A DNA stretch of 64,000 nt from Fusarium oxysporum f. sp. lycopersici 4287. Lineage: Eukaryota; Ascomycota; Sordariomycetes; Hypocreales; Nectriaceae. The translations under genes were made by a program, and so were the position numbers. The stretch lies in contig NC_030992.1 in assembly GCF_000149955.1 (NCBI RefSeq), forward strand, positions 1,581,073 to 1,645,072, written 5' to 3'. Below, one piece after another: positions 22,761 through 33,457 of this stretch. Below the pieces are notes generated by a model. The model did not search any database. It was given only the letters and a program-made list of their open reading frames with translations, and had not been told where the DNA came from. Position 1 is the first letter of the stretch, and every line of letters starts with the position of its first letter.

Positions 22761-23430
22761 TGTAACTGTTTTGATATTTGTTTGTTTGTTTGTTTGTTTG
22801 TATATTTTTCGTCTGGGTGGCTGTAACGAAGCCAGATCTCCTACTGGAGCAAAAGACGTGCTGAGCTAGCTAGGTACAGGGAAACCCCGCTTCCTTCACC
22901 ATCCAGCATACCAATGGCACAAAAGGTGCTGTATTTCTCAAGCCCGTCACCCGTCAGCGGGTTCGGGGGCAATCTATTGTCGAACTTTTTCCACCGACCA
23001 GAATTCTCTCGCGCATCACTACATCTGCCGACGCAGTCCACAATCTCCAGTAACCAAGTTGTAGCTCGTAGTCGACTGTCGCGGCGGCAGGGAAAAACCT
23101 CGGGAAGGAATCAGAGGCCGACGGTGCGGCTTGCCTTCAAAGGAGAAAAACCCATCGCAATCGGCGTCGTTGATCGGGAGGATGTCGCTACCGATGCCAT
23201 GGGCATCGTCCTCCGATATCTAAGGCGTTCTGGTTCTGAGGTGCCGCCATTAGATCCGACAAAGGTGTTGTCAGAGAAGGCGAACTCTCCAAAATTCCTT
23301 CTCTGAAAACTGCTGTTAGGGAGCCGATAGCATCCCCGCAGTTTTGTGTGGTCGCGTGGCCTGCAGAAAATCCCGCTCCTAACACGGCACTAACAGTGCG
23401 TGCCAAGAAAGAATTTTTACAGGGGAGAGT
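22761..23430. repeat. Tandem repeat unit 2 (670 bp)
   Basis: This is the second direct copy, followed at 23431-23446 by a third copy of the 16-nt boundary sequence and then unique DNA. Its microsatellite is (TTTG)6 (22777-22800) in place of (TATG)6. By hand I count roughly 12 transitions, 5 transversions and 2 one-base indels against unit 1 over about 640 bp outside the microsatellite. An excess of transitions is what repeat-induced point mutation would leave, but the density is low. Confidence 0.9.
23271..23345. other. The same two hairpins in repeat unit 2
   Basis: The stems are at 23271-23280/23297-23306 and 23306-23313/23338-23345, identical to unit 1. The second loop differs by G to A (GCGTCC against GCATCC). 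Confidence 0.75.
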
Positions 23431-23446
23431 TGTAACTGTTTTGATA

Positions 23447-25178
23447 CCAAATCGCAAATTGAGCATATAGGGTATGTGTATATACCCGACATGTTTGCCT
23501 TAATTTCCGCGAAACAAGTCTTAGGGTTGTCCAGACATGCCAAAAAAAAAAATTCGCCCTTTGTACAATAGTTAGTTGATAGATCGATAATCACAAACTG
23601 CATGCCAGGATTCCCCCAAAGCGACGGAAGAGTGCTGCCGAGTGAAGTGTGTTGTGTTGTTCTTTGCTGAGGTTGAGGGGCTTAACTGGAGGAGGTGTCG
23701 ACGCTAGAGCCCATTACAGATACCATTGCGCAAAGACTGGCAGTACGGGGACCTACATGGAACATACAGTGATTGGTCGGATCTGTTCTATTTATACCAT
23801 ACCCAGATAAGCGTCGTTGAGGTCTGCAGACAGCCCATCATTCAAGACAACTGGTCATGCATGCACTTCTAGTGGCTGGCATCGGTCAGCTCACTACGAG
23901 GGGAAAGGACCCAAAAGCCAAGCCTGGCTTGTGAACGAATGCGACAGAGGTAACATGCCGTGAGTAAGACAGGTACCGCAACAGTGGGAGAGCGGATTCA
24001 CAAAAAGATACATTGTGTAGGGTTGCATTACAGCATTGACGACAAAGCAACTCAGCTGCGCAACATCTGCTGTACATTGAGCGTGAAAAACCTCATCCTC
24101 TTCCCCCCCCCCCGCCCTCAGTGCTTAAGCACAGACAAGAGGGGGAGGAAAGGGACCCTTTCAGCTTTGCCAAGAAGAACACAAGTATCGTGGAAATTTC
24201 CGGGAGCTGATGACAAGGCTGTTTAGCTAGACTCAACCTTGTTGCGCCTCTGAGGCTTGAAGCTGAAGTTGAATGACACCTCGGTGTCTTGGACAAAGTA
24301 TCCGGATTTGTGCGATAAAGGCAGTAGGATTGTTTAGGAGAGCCAAGGGCGGAGGCCGCCTGTGGTAAGTGTTGATTGGATAGATGATTACTGCAAGGAT
24401 TTGGATCGAACCGAATCCAAGAGAGAGTGCAGCTATGCATCTAATGTTAGATCGAAGAAAGGAAAACTACTAAGGTACGAAGGATTGTTTTTGCCTCCAT
24501 GGGCTCAGATAAGATAGCCACTTCTGAAGTGCTTAAGTAAGGGTCAATAAGCAACTCAAGAAATAGCACTACTTAATTATCGTGTTGTGTTACAGCACAT
24601 GACACAGAGGTCGAAGAGGGTTATTACGGCAGTTGGACAAAATATAAGATCTCGCATGGTCTTTCGTGGGGGAAAGACCCAGAAAACAGGTCCAGCCCCA
24701 GCCTTATAGAGGTTAATGATCCGCCCGATCCCAACCATGCCCCTCAGAGGCTGGATGGGGAAGCCTAAGGCGTCCCTAGCCAGCGTTAGTTTGACCCATC
24801 TAAGGTAGGTAACCATGGATTAGGTACTAATGGAACCTAAGTTAATGGGACGTTCATTACCGTTCATGGCTGAACGGCTGAAGCTGCCCAGCAAGGGGGA
24901 GGCTTGTCCATTCCATATATCCTCTCTTCTCATCCCTTCTGCCTTGTGTGGTTCTCGTTTATCTATCGCTCATTCCCTCTCGATAACCGACAAACTATCA
25001 GCATCGTTAAATCCTTCGTTGTCTGATCGGCCATCCCTCTTTTTGCGCGTCGTGCCCCGCCCACCATACCGCGAGCGATCGATCCGCACCATAGCTTACT
25101 GTTGGAACTGTTACCCCGGGCTGAGAACCATTGTCTAAAGTAACAAACAATACTCAATAATGACAAGAGCCGCGCAAT
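23447..25178. other. Intergenic region, 1.7 kb
   Basis: This is the flank between the tandem repeat and the DUF3433-type gene. It includes a C11 run at 24103-24113. Open frames here (24093-24440, 24577-24816) lack coding features. The last 250 bp are the probable promoter and leader of the downstream gene. Confidence 0.45.
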
Positions 25179-25195
25179 ATGGCATACCAAGATGA
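25160..25195 (+). promoter_or_regulatory. Short upstream ORF overlapping the next start codon
   Basis: An ATG at 25160 opens an 11-residue frame (MTRAAQYGIPR) that ends at TGA 25193-25195. It overlaps the main ATG at 25179 in a different frame. If it is in the mRNA it should reduce initiation at the main start. Confidence 0.45.
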
Positions 25196-27791
25196 CCGGG
25201 CTGAAGAGCCCTTTCGAACTTACGAGCCATATCAACCTGCTGGCTCTGCAACCGCATCGCAAAGGCCCGCAACAAGACAACCACATCTGAGCCATCGCGT
25301 CTCTGCCATGACGATATATTCCGACGATAACTCGTACCCTCAGCTTCATGGCCGCGAATCTATGGTGTCTCTCGACTCCTATGCAGGAAACTCGAGCCCC
25401 CCCCAACAGGAATATGACGGACATTCGTACGCTGCTGGGTCTGGATGGTCCGCATCATTTGGCTACAATGGAGCGGGGGGATCGTATGCGCCTGTGTCTG
25501 CAGCTGGGCCTCCTCCTTCACGGTTTCCATCTAGAGCCAAGCGTGCATACGGCTCATCTCTCGGAAGAACCATCCCAGAGGAAAGCACTGAAGACGAAGC
25601 ATACGATCTGTCATTGCTTGGTGGTGCAGCGCCCATGGGCCACTCTGGCCGCTATGATCCGATAAAGGAGGATGAGGATGATGTGTCTCCTGGCTTCGAC
25701 TTGAGCGCCGCTCTAGGGCCAATGACCTCGCACGATGAGGTTTTCGTGAAGAAGCTTCAGGCGCAAGAGGCTAGCGGGATGTTGACAGGAGGCTTGGGCC
25801 AAGGGTTTCACGCGGACGTCAAGATGCGCGATGCCGAACTTCTGTCGTCGACCCCATCTGTTCAGAGGAGTCTGTCTCGGTCCTTTTCGCGCCGCAAGCC
25901 GCCTGCGCATCTTGGCCGATTTGAGACGATCCGACAAAGAGGACAGGACGAAGCTAATCGGAAAGGAGAAGTCATTGAGGTGATATTAGAGGAGGGACCA
26001 GGCGCCGACCTGAGCAGCATCGAGGGACTCAGCACGGTTGCGTCTAATGATTTCCGCCGATCAACTTTCCCGACTAAGGAGGGCAAGACGGAAATATTCT
26101 ACCCTCAACCGAATTGGAAGCCTCCAACAATGCGATGGCCCTACCTCACATTGCTGATTACAATATCGGTCGGGTTGGCTATTGCGCAGGAATATCTTTT
26201 TCAACGATTTCACAAAAAGCCTATAGTAAAATTCCGGTCACCCAAAGATATAGACGCCTTTGTCTATTTTGCAATCAAATTCTTACCGACAGTAGTTGCG
26301 GTTACTTTCGGCGTGTTCTGGCAGTTTACTGACTTCGAAGTCCGCCGCCTGGAGGCTTTCTACCAGCTATCCAGACAGCAGGGTGCTCTGGCTTCCAAGT
26401 CAATCAATGCCGACTATGTCACAAGCTACAGCTTCTGGCGACCTTTTCGAGCAATCAAGCTTGGCCACTATGCGGTGGCTTTGTCTTCTTTCGCCTCAAC
26501 ACTTGCCGTTTCCCTCGTACCAACCTGTGCAGCTGCGTCGATCATACTCACACCGAGCCGCAAGGAGCGTATGGAAAATCCCAGTGACATGAAGGAGATC
26601 TTTGTGGCCTCGGTCTGGTCGCGACTTTTGACGGTTACTTTGGTGTTATGTGCAGCCATGGGATGCGGCTTACTATATGTTTTACAAACTCGACGATCAG
26701 GCCTACTCTCTGATGTTAGAGGCATTGCTGGTCTTGCTAGCATGGCTGTAGTGAGCCATGTCCTGATGGACTTCAAAGATATGGACACAGCCAAGCATAA
26801 AGACATCCACCAAAAGTTGAAGCGTCGTCGATACATGCTGAGAAATTCTTCGCTTGCACCTTACGATGGCACAAGCACAAAGGTGGAAACGGACAGCGAA
26901 CAGGATGACGGCGCCCATCTCTCGGAGCACCCGCATCCCCTGATGCTACGTCCAATGGGATGTATCCCTTTCATCATCGGGTTGATCCTCTTTGCAGCAT
27001 TGATCCCAACCTTTCTCTTCACTCCCGCCCAGATCGTCACAGACAAGGCTGCCTGGGTCGTCACAGCGTTGGCCGTCATCCTCAAGCTATGCTGGGGCGC
27101 GATGGAGACATCCGTTCGTATGATGGAGCCTTACTATATCCTTTCAAAGCGACATGCGCACTCAAAAGTTCTTACCCTTGATTACACCGCACTGCCGTTT
27201 GCTTATATGCCACTGCGAGCGCTCTTGAACGGCCACTTTCTAGTATTTCTTGTTGGGTTCGGTAGTGTCATGGCTGAATTCCTGACGATCCTTGTAACCA
27301 GCCTTGCAACGGTGGATGGGCAAGACTTCATCACAGGATATGGAATAAATAAATACAACAAAGGGAAGTGGAAAGACGACAAGGAGGATGGTGAAATACT
27401 CAACTCTGGACAGGAGACGATACGCTCATTCTATATCACCCTCGGCGCCACATTATTTATACTGATCTACATGTTTGTTGTCTCAAATATGGTGTTCTTC
27501 CGCCGACGCCATCCTTTCCTGCCGCGTCAGCCCAACACTATTGCGTCAATTCTGGCTTTTATCCACCAGAGCAAGATGCTGTACAACTTTGTGGGAACGT
27601 CGAAGCTAAATAACACAGAGATGGCGAAGAAACTTGATGACGGTAAGACGTATGGACTAGGATGGTTTACCGGAAGAGATGGACAGACACACTGCGGAGT
27701 GGACCAGGAGGAACTGACTAGTTCATACAAACATGGTGTCGACTATACGACGATGAACAATCCGTGGAATGCACAGTGGGATGTGCTGTAG
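25179..27791 (+). CDS. DUF3433-type polytopic membrane protein
   Basis: A single exon of 870 residues. The first 310 residues are hydrophilic, Ser/Gly/Pro- and acid-rich, presumably cytosolic. Two similar membrane halves follow. Half 1 has spans near residues 317-335, 360-385, 425-455 and 475-500; half 2 has spans near 590-612, 620-640, 690-720 and 750-775. The repeat is visible in RRLEAFYQLS … RPFRAIKLGHYAV against RMMEPYYILS … MPLRALLNGHFLV. This duplicated arrangement is characteristic of fungal DUF3433 proteins, whose function is not established. Some database entries name such proteins after unrelated enzymes, which this sequence does not support. Confidence 0.8.
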   Translation: MAYQDDRAEEPFRTYEPYQPAGSATASQRPATRQPHLSHRVSAMTIYSDDNSYPQLHGRESMVSLDSYAGNSSPPQQEYDGHSYAAGSGWSASFGYNGAGGSYAPVSAAGPPPSRFPSRAKRAYGSSLGRTIPEESTEDEAYDLSLLGGAAPMGHSGRYDPIKEDEDDVSPGFDLSAALGPMTSHDEVFVKKLQAQEASGMLTGGLGQGFHADVKMRDAELLSSTPSVQRSLSRSFSRRKPPAHLGRFETIRQRGQDEANRKGEVIEVILEEGPGADLSSIEGLSTVASNDFRRSTFPTKEGKTEIFYPQPNWKPPTMRWPYLTLLITISVGLAIAQEYLFQRFHKKPIVKFRSPKDIDAFVYFAIKFLPTVVAVTFGVFWQFTDFEVRRLEAFYQLSRQQGALASKSINADYVTSYSFWRPFRAIKLGHYAVALSSFASTLAVSLVPTCAAASIILTPSRKERMENPSDMKEIFVASVWSRLLTVTLVLCAAMGCGLLYVLQTRRSGLLSDVRGIAGLASMAVVSHVLMDFKDMDTAKHKDIHQKLKRRRYMLRNSSLAPYDGTSTKVETDSEQDDGAHLSEHPHPLMLRPMGCIPFIIGLILFAALIPTFLFTPAQIVTDKAAWVVTALAVILKLCWGAMETSVRMMEPYYILSKRHAHSKVLTLDYTALPFAYMPLRALLNGHFLVFLVGFGSVMAEFLTILVTSLATVDGQDFITGYGINKYNKGKWKDDKEDGEILNSGQETIRSFYITLGATLFILIYMFVVSNMVFFRRRHPFLPRQPNTIASILAFIHQSKMLYNFVGTSKLNNTEMAKKLDDGKTYGLGWFTGRDGQTHCGVDQEELTSSYKHGVDYTTMNNPWNAQWDVL

Positions 27792-30700
27792 AACGCGCAA
27801 TATATGCTATGATTATGGAACCAGATCTGTGTATGGCCATAGTTCGGCAGGCATGCACAGCATTTGGACGGCTCAAGGCTGGAGTTTGGTAAATTAGACG
27901 TTGGGCATTGGCGATGAATTCTATGGTTCCGTTTTATCCATTTCTTATCTGAGGCCTACGTCGCTGGAGTTTCAGGATCTCTCGAAACAGAAGCATCAAG
28001 ACAAAGGCATGGCTTTTGTTAGGAATGCGACGAGCGAAACATGTAATGAGACTCGGATGAAGATGAACCGGAATGGTTACGATTCATATTCTCGCTTAGT
28101 GTGATGCTCTTTGGTCTAACACGTGCCGGGCATGAATTTTGAGGAGATAAACCCGTCGATCATACTTGCCATCTTCGTATCAGAAGGTTTCGAGTTGACG
28201 CGTCCATGCTCCATATTAGTAGTTTTTGACGCTTATGTTTGAGAAATGTATCGCCTGTCCAGTAACAAGACCTGTGACATTCCCCAGTGGATTATGCCGG
28301 CCTTTCCACGCGTAATGGATCCCCTTCTCTTTAATCTCAATCTCTCTGTCCATGTGTGAAGGCGTTTATTACAGTAGCACATCATTGAAGGCGTTCTGCT
28401 ATTGGCCTCTGGAATGCGTACCCCTGAATATCGGGGCTGTGAGGGGTCGGAGATCTGGAATGTGAGATATCCAATAGGGAAAGAGAGTAGACGATTCTGG
28501 GTTTGATGAGCAGAATTTCCTCTGTGGAATCTGACTACGAGGGTGTGGGAACGGTGGACGTTGACTGTCGAAACTCAATTGTGGTTATTGGTCTGAAAAT
28601 AGAATGGGAGTCACGGCATCGTTGTCGAGTTTGAGATCCATCTGATAATTCTGGTCGGATATTCTCCGAATATAGAGAAGTCGGCCCAAGCTAGGTAGAC
28701 AATTACCAGGAGCGTTGCTCGTCCTTCATTTGCGTGGTGTTCCTTTTAAGGATGCTGGCCGCCAATCTCATCTGCCAATGAGCTTACTCTATGTGAAGCG
28801 GAGTTTTAGACGATTTGCTGGTGACAGAAGAACGCGAGTCTTGGCATCATCATTGAGATTGGTTCCATCAAAGTCTATCGATAACTCAAAAGCTGAGCTT
28901 GATTTCGACATTTCTTCAGACGAGGTCAGATGGGCGCATGACTCTGGTAGGGGCAAAACTTAACTGTCTCAGTACAGATATTTACCACATTCCCCCACTC
29001 GTAATAGTGAGTGCCTTACATTCATGCAAGATTTTCTCTGCAGACAGACGGAGATACCGAAAGTACTGTTTCCAAGAGAAACACGATATTAGCCCAAGAA
29101 CAACCAAGACAGGACGCGACAGCACTTGAGTACACAGCCTCTTCACGCCTGACTATCACAATTCGCCCACCATTGCTGTCACTGTGCTTTTCTGAAATCG
29201 GTGCGCCTTGAAAGGCCTGAGACCTGAATTGGCACACCTGAAGAGAACGAAGTAGGATGCGCAAGGCTTTGGAGTAAGGGCCACCCCTTCGGGCATCGGC
29301 AAAGTTACAGAGACTGCCTGTAAGGAGGCCCTGAGGCTGTGCAAGCCTCAGCTAATTAAACCCATCCTGTAACAATGCGAGCTGGCTCATGGTTACCGGA
29401 GGTGGCATCCGTATCATGACAATTTTGGCTTACCTTATTGTTACAACATTTATTGTTCGTATTCTTCTGAGGGCATGGGAAATCGCCCAGGTCTTGGCCT
29501 TTGACGGCTCTGTTGGCAAGCCTGCTACAGACCAACCAAATGACCTTTCAGAGTCGTTGACATAAAGATTAGCTACACTACTGCATGTTATGGCACAAAA
29601 CCGGAAACGCTGATGTTTTTCAATGCCCAAATCGTGGATCATGCATCGAATCACCAAGTAACGCCTGCTGACCTTGTTTATCTTATGCAGCGTGATGCCG
29701 CCTCTACAGATACTACAGCAACTAACCAGCCCTGCTAGCCTCTTGATTGCCAACTTCTGTTGATTGCGTTTGTAGTGACAACGCAATCAAGATCTACGGC
29801 AACAATGGGTCTCTTGTTACTCACATTTCATTCAATCGACGTTTTAGCCAGCCCGAAACATCCGTTCTCGGTACGTACAACATATCACTTTATACACGCA
29901 GTGAATGTCTGGACAAATTTGGACCTCGTCTTCCAGGGGTACGGCCTTGTTGCTGATGGGGAACGAGGTGTGTACCCACAAAGTATATACTGTTAGAGTC
30001 GATACGAGATCGTCACCCCATACCCGCGCATGCATCCGTGTTGTTGACTTTCACTTGGCCCAGCGCTTGGCCTACATTCCAAGTACCTGCACAGCCTCCA
30101 GATTTTTGACCTAGGGGGCCTGCGTCTGAGACGTGCTACCATTGGTACACCGTGTGTGGTGGTTGAATACGACGCAACGAATGTGAATACGACAAAGCCT
30201 ATTATTTCTGGCCTTCATCATCGCCCTTGCGAAGGCTGAGCATTGCCAAACCACTTTCACTATTGCTGTCAGCAAAGCAAACGAAACCCTCATCAGATGA
30301 ACTGGCTCTTCAGAGACAAAGGCCGTTTGTCTCCGTTCAAAAGACTCCCCTATCACACACATCACACACAGGACCCAAGACCAAACTAAACCAAACCTGG
30401 CCCTCCAGGCCCCGCTTCACCGCACTCGTGAAGGACCACCCGCCCCCCTGTCCCCCTTCGATTGTACCGCGTACGTATCAATTTACTCGCTAGGTACTTG
30501 CCGCTATTACGAGCGCCGACCAGGCCAGGTCGTACCTGCTTCCTGCTGCCGCTGCCATTGCTACCCAGGTTCCTGATCCCTCTCTCCCTCCCTTCCATCT
30601 CACTCCTTCCCTTGGCTGTTGCCGCTGGTCTTCCTTTTCCCTCTCGTCTTCCCCCACACAACAAAACCATTTCATTCATCATCCGCGACAACGGGAAAAA

Positions 30701-31133
30701 CCAACCCATATCGACGACGACGAGACGACCAAACGCTGTCACTTTCAGCCACGCCTCGTCGCGGAGACGATTTCTCGCCTCGGCCTTTCGCTAATTAACT
30801 TTACTTTACTTCTTTCTTTATTATCGCCTTATTCCGTTCCTAATTCTACGCCAATTGCCGCGGCTTCACTCTCGCTATCCATCTATCCAAAGTCAGTCCG
30901 GAAGAAAGCCACGTCTTTTGAAGGCCATCATTCGTCGCCATTGTCGATACTTTGTCGACCACCTCCGCCGTGGGCTTTGCTTTGACTCATACTAGTAATC
31001 TTGGACCATTGGAAGGATTGGAAGTACACTGTCAACAACCCTGGACTTGAAACGACGACAACCAACTTTCGACCGAACGAAACGACTCGATTGACAAGGA
31101 ATTCGATCATCATCACTAGGATACGTGGTCACG
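27792..31133. other. Intergenic region, 3.3 kb
   Basis: No convincing gene. The last 750 bp (about 30380-31133) are strongly pyrimidine-rich (CCCTCTCGTCTTCCCCC type tracts), fitting the promoter and a long leader of the downstream TRP-like gene. A perfect hairpin lies at 29331-29351. Small open frames across the region show no recognisable product. Confidence 0.45.
29331..29351. other. Perfect short hairpin
   Basis: The inverted repeat CTGAGGCT / AGCCTCAG has a 5-nt loop. It stands alone in an intergenic region. It could be chance or part of an untranslated RNA. Confidence 0.4.
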
Positions 31134-33457
31134 ATGTGGTCTTGTATTATGAAACCACTGGCGGTCCTCGCCTCAGTGGCAGCCCTGGCCTCACCCGTTT
31201 CTGGAGAGAAGATTCTTTACTCCAACTCGCTCAACAGTTGCCAGAAGGATAATGGTTTCAAAGCTACGCTCTTCAACGTCGCCCTGACACCAAACAACGG
31301 CTCTGCCTTTGTCAAGGCTGTGGCAACGTCATCCATCCAGGGCAAGGTTATCTTCGACATTCGACTCTCGGCATACGGCTACCAGTTCCTTCAACAGACC
31401 GTAGACCCTTGTACAATCAATCTCGCTGGTCTCTGTCCCATGGTTTCTGGAAAAATTCCATTCAAGTTCAACTTGCCAGTCGGCAAAGAAAATCTCAAAC
31501 AAGTACCTGGAATCGCCTACAGTGTTCCCGATCTCGACGCTACCGTCCGTGTTTATGTCAATATGTCCAGCACTGGTGAGAGCGTCGCATGTGTCGAAGC
31601 TGATTTTTCCAACGGAAAAACGGTTGATCTCAAAGGTGTCAAGTGGGCTACTGCCATCATTGCCGGCCTTGGTCTGATTTCTTCTGCCGTTGTTTCCGGG
31701 GTCGGTCACGCCAACACTGCTGCTCATGTCGCTTCTAACTCGCTTTCCTTGTTTGGCTATTTCCAGGCACAGGCCATTCTTGGTCTCACCAGCGTCGGAC
31801 TCCCCCCAATCGTTTCCTCTTGGACTCAGGATTTCCAGTGGTCAATGGGAATCATCCGCGTTGGCTTCATGCAGGACATTTTTACGTGGTACCAACGAGC
31901 AACTGGCGGCACACCCGAGTCTATTTTGTACAATGTTCGCCAAGTTTCGGTCGAGGTTCAGAAGCGAAGTTTGCAGGCTGCTTCTACTAGTATCGATCTC
32001 TTCAAACGTAGTGCCGCCATGATGCCTCGAAGTATCACGGAGCCCATCGGTCATGCTGCTGGGGCACTCGCCAAGCGCGCCAATATCCAAACCGAGGATG
32101 GCACTTATATCGTGTACGGTATTCAGCGAGTTGCTTTCAAGTCTAGGATTGAAACCACCAATCTGTTCATGACCGGCCTCACTTTCTTTTGCATCTTCGT
32201 GGTTATCACATGTCTGGCTATTGCTGCCTTCAAGGGTGTATGCGAACTGTGCGTTCGTCAGAAGTGGATGGCCCCAGACAAATTTTTGGAATTCCGAAAC
32301 GGTTGGATGACTGTCCTAAAGGGCATCCTCTTCCGTCTGACGCTCATCGGCTTCCCTCAGATGGTCATCCTTTGTTTGTGGGAATTCACTCAACAGGATT
32401 CGCCTGCTGAAGTCGTTCTCGCTGTCTTCTTCCTCTTGGGAATGACCTTCACACTCGCTTGGGGCGCCAGCAAGGTCATCCGCATCGCTCGCCGTTCTGT
32501 TGCCATGCACCGAAACCCAGCCTACATCCTCTTCTCGGATCCCCAGGCCCTCAACAAGTGGGGTTTCCTCTACGTTCAATTCCGAGCTTCTGCTTACTAC
32601 TTCATTGTTCCCGTCCTTGTCTACACTGTGGTCAAGGCCATGTTTGTTGCATTGGCTCAGAAAAACGATGTGGCACAGGCAGTTGGGTTTATCATCATTG
32701 AGGTCGGTTTCTTAATTGCCGCCTCGGTTCTTCGACCCTGGATGGATAAACCCACCAACTCGTTCAACATCGCTATTGCTGCTATCAACTTCATTAACGC
32801 CATCTTTCTCCTCATCTTTTCTAATGTGTTCGGGCTGCCTAAGATTGTCGTTGGTGTCGTTGGTGTCGTGTTGTTCGTTTTGAATGCTGCGTTCGCACTT
32901 ATTCTTCTTCTCATGCTTATCGTCTCAACGGCCTTGGTCTTCTTCCGCAAGAACCCTGATGCACGATACCAGTTCATGGCCGACGATCGTGCGTCGTTCA
33001 TGAAGTCTCAAACCCAGGTCAACGCCACAACCGAGCTTGATGCTCTTGCCGCTACTGCCCGAGGTGACAAGGCTGGTTATAGCAACAAGCACCTCGATCT
33101 CGATGAGGAGGACTCGGTGTCTTCTGAGAGCTTGAGAAGGCGGGCGGAGATGAACAACCAGTCCCAAACATCGTTTCAACGGGGCGATGTTCCTCCCCGG
33201 TCTCCTGTGAACCCCGCCATGCCACTTTTCCCTGCTGACGGACAACGACCGGCAAGCCCGTTCCGCAATGCGTCACCAAACCCATACCAACAGTCGACAT
33301 CCAATCTCTCTCAACAACGGTCGGCAGGCGACAGTAGCCCAGGTGGTTACAGATCACAGAACAACGCCAGGTAAGCTTTCACGCTTGACGAGTAGAGTGA
33401 TGCACATGCTGACCCCTCTTTAGCCCTTGGCAGCGTGGTGCTGGTTACGAGCACTAA
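31134..33457 (+). CDS. TRP-like/flavin-carrier (FLC) family membrane protein
   Basis: The main exon is 31134-33370 and a short last exon is 33424-33457, joined across a 53-nt intron (GTAAGC...TTTAG), about 756 residues. I start at ATG 31134; the longer frame begins with GTG. A signal peptide (about 1-27, ending PVSG) precedes an ML-like lumenal domain containing cysteine pairs (NSCQ, DPCTINLAGLCP, ESVACVEADF). From about residue 175 there are multiple spans typical of the TRP module (around 350-375, 400-450, 485-510, 520-540, 550-600). The cytosolic tail is Ser/Pro/Gln-rich. Yeast Flc1-3 and fission-yeast Pkd2 belong here, with roles in FAD transport, calcium homeostasis and cell-wall maintenance. 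If the last intron is retained, the protein ends at 33374. Confidence 0.85.

Noticed and set aside
22243..23306. Two 130-codon open frames, one in each tandem unit, as a duplicated gene pair
   Set aside because: Most differences between the two copies change the amino acid (for example E/G, L/P, D/N, K/E, R/M, A/V), so there is no sign of protein-level selection, and there is no recognisable domain.
22093..23446. Tandem units as LTRs of a retrotransposon
   Set aside because: They start TGTAAC but lack a matching end, there is no primer-binding site or internal region between them, and they abut directly.
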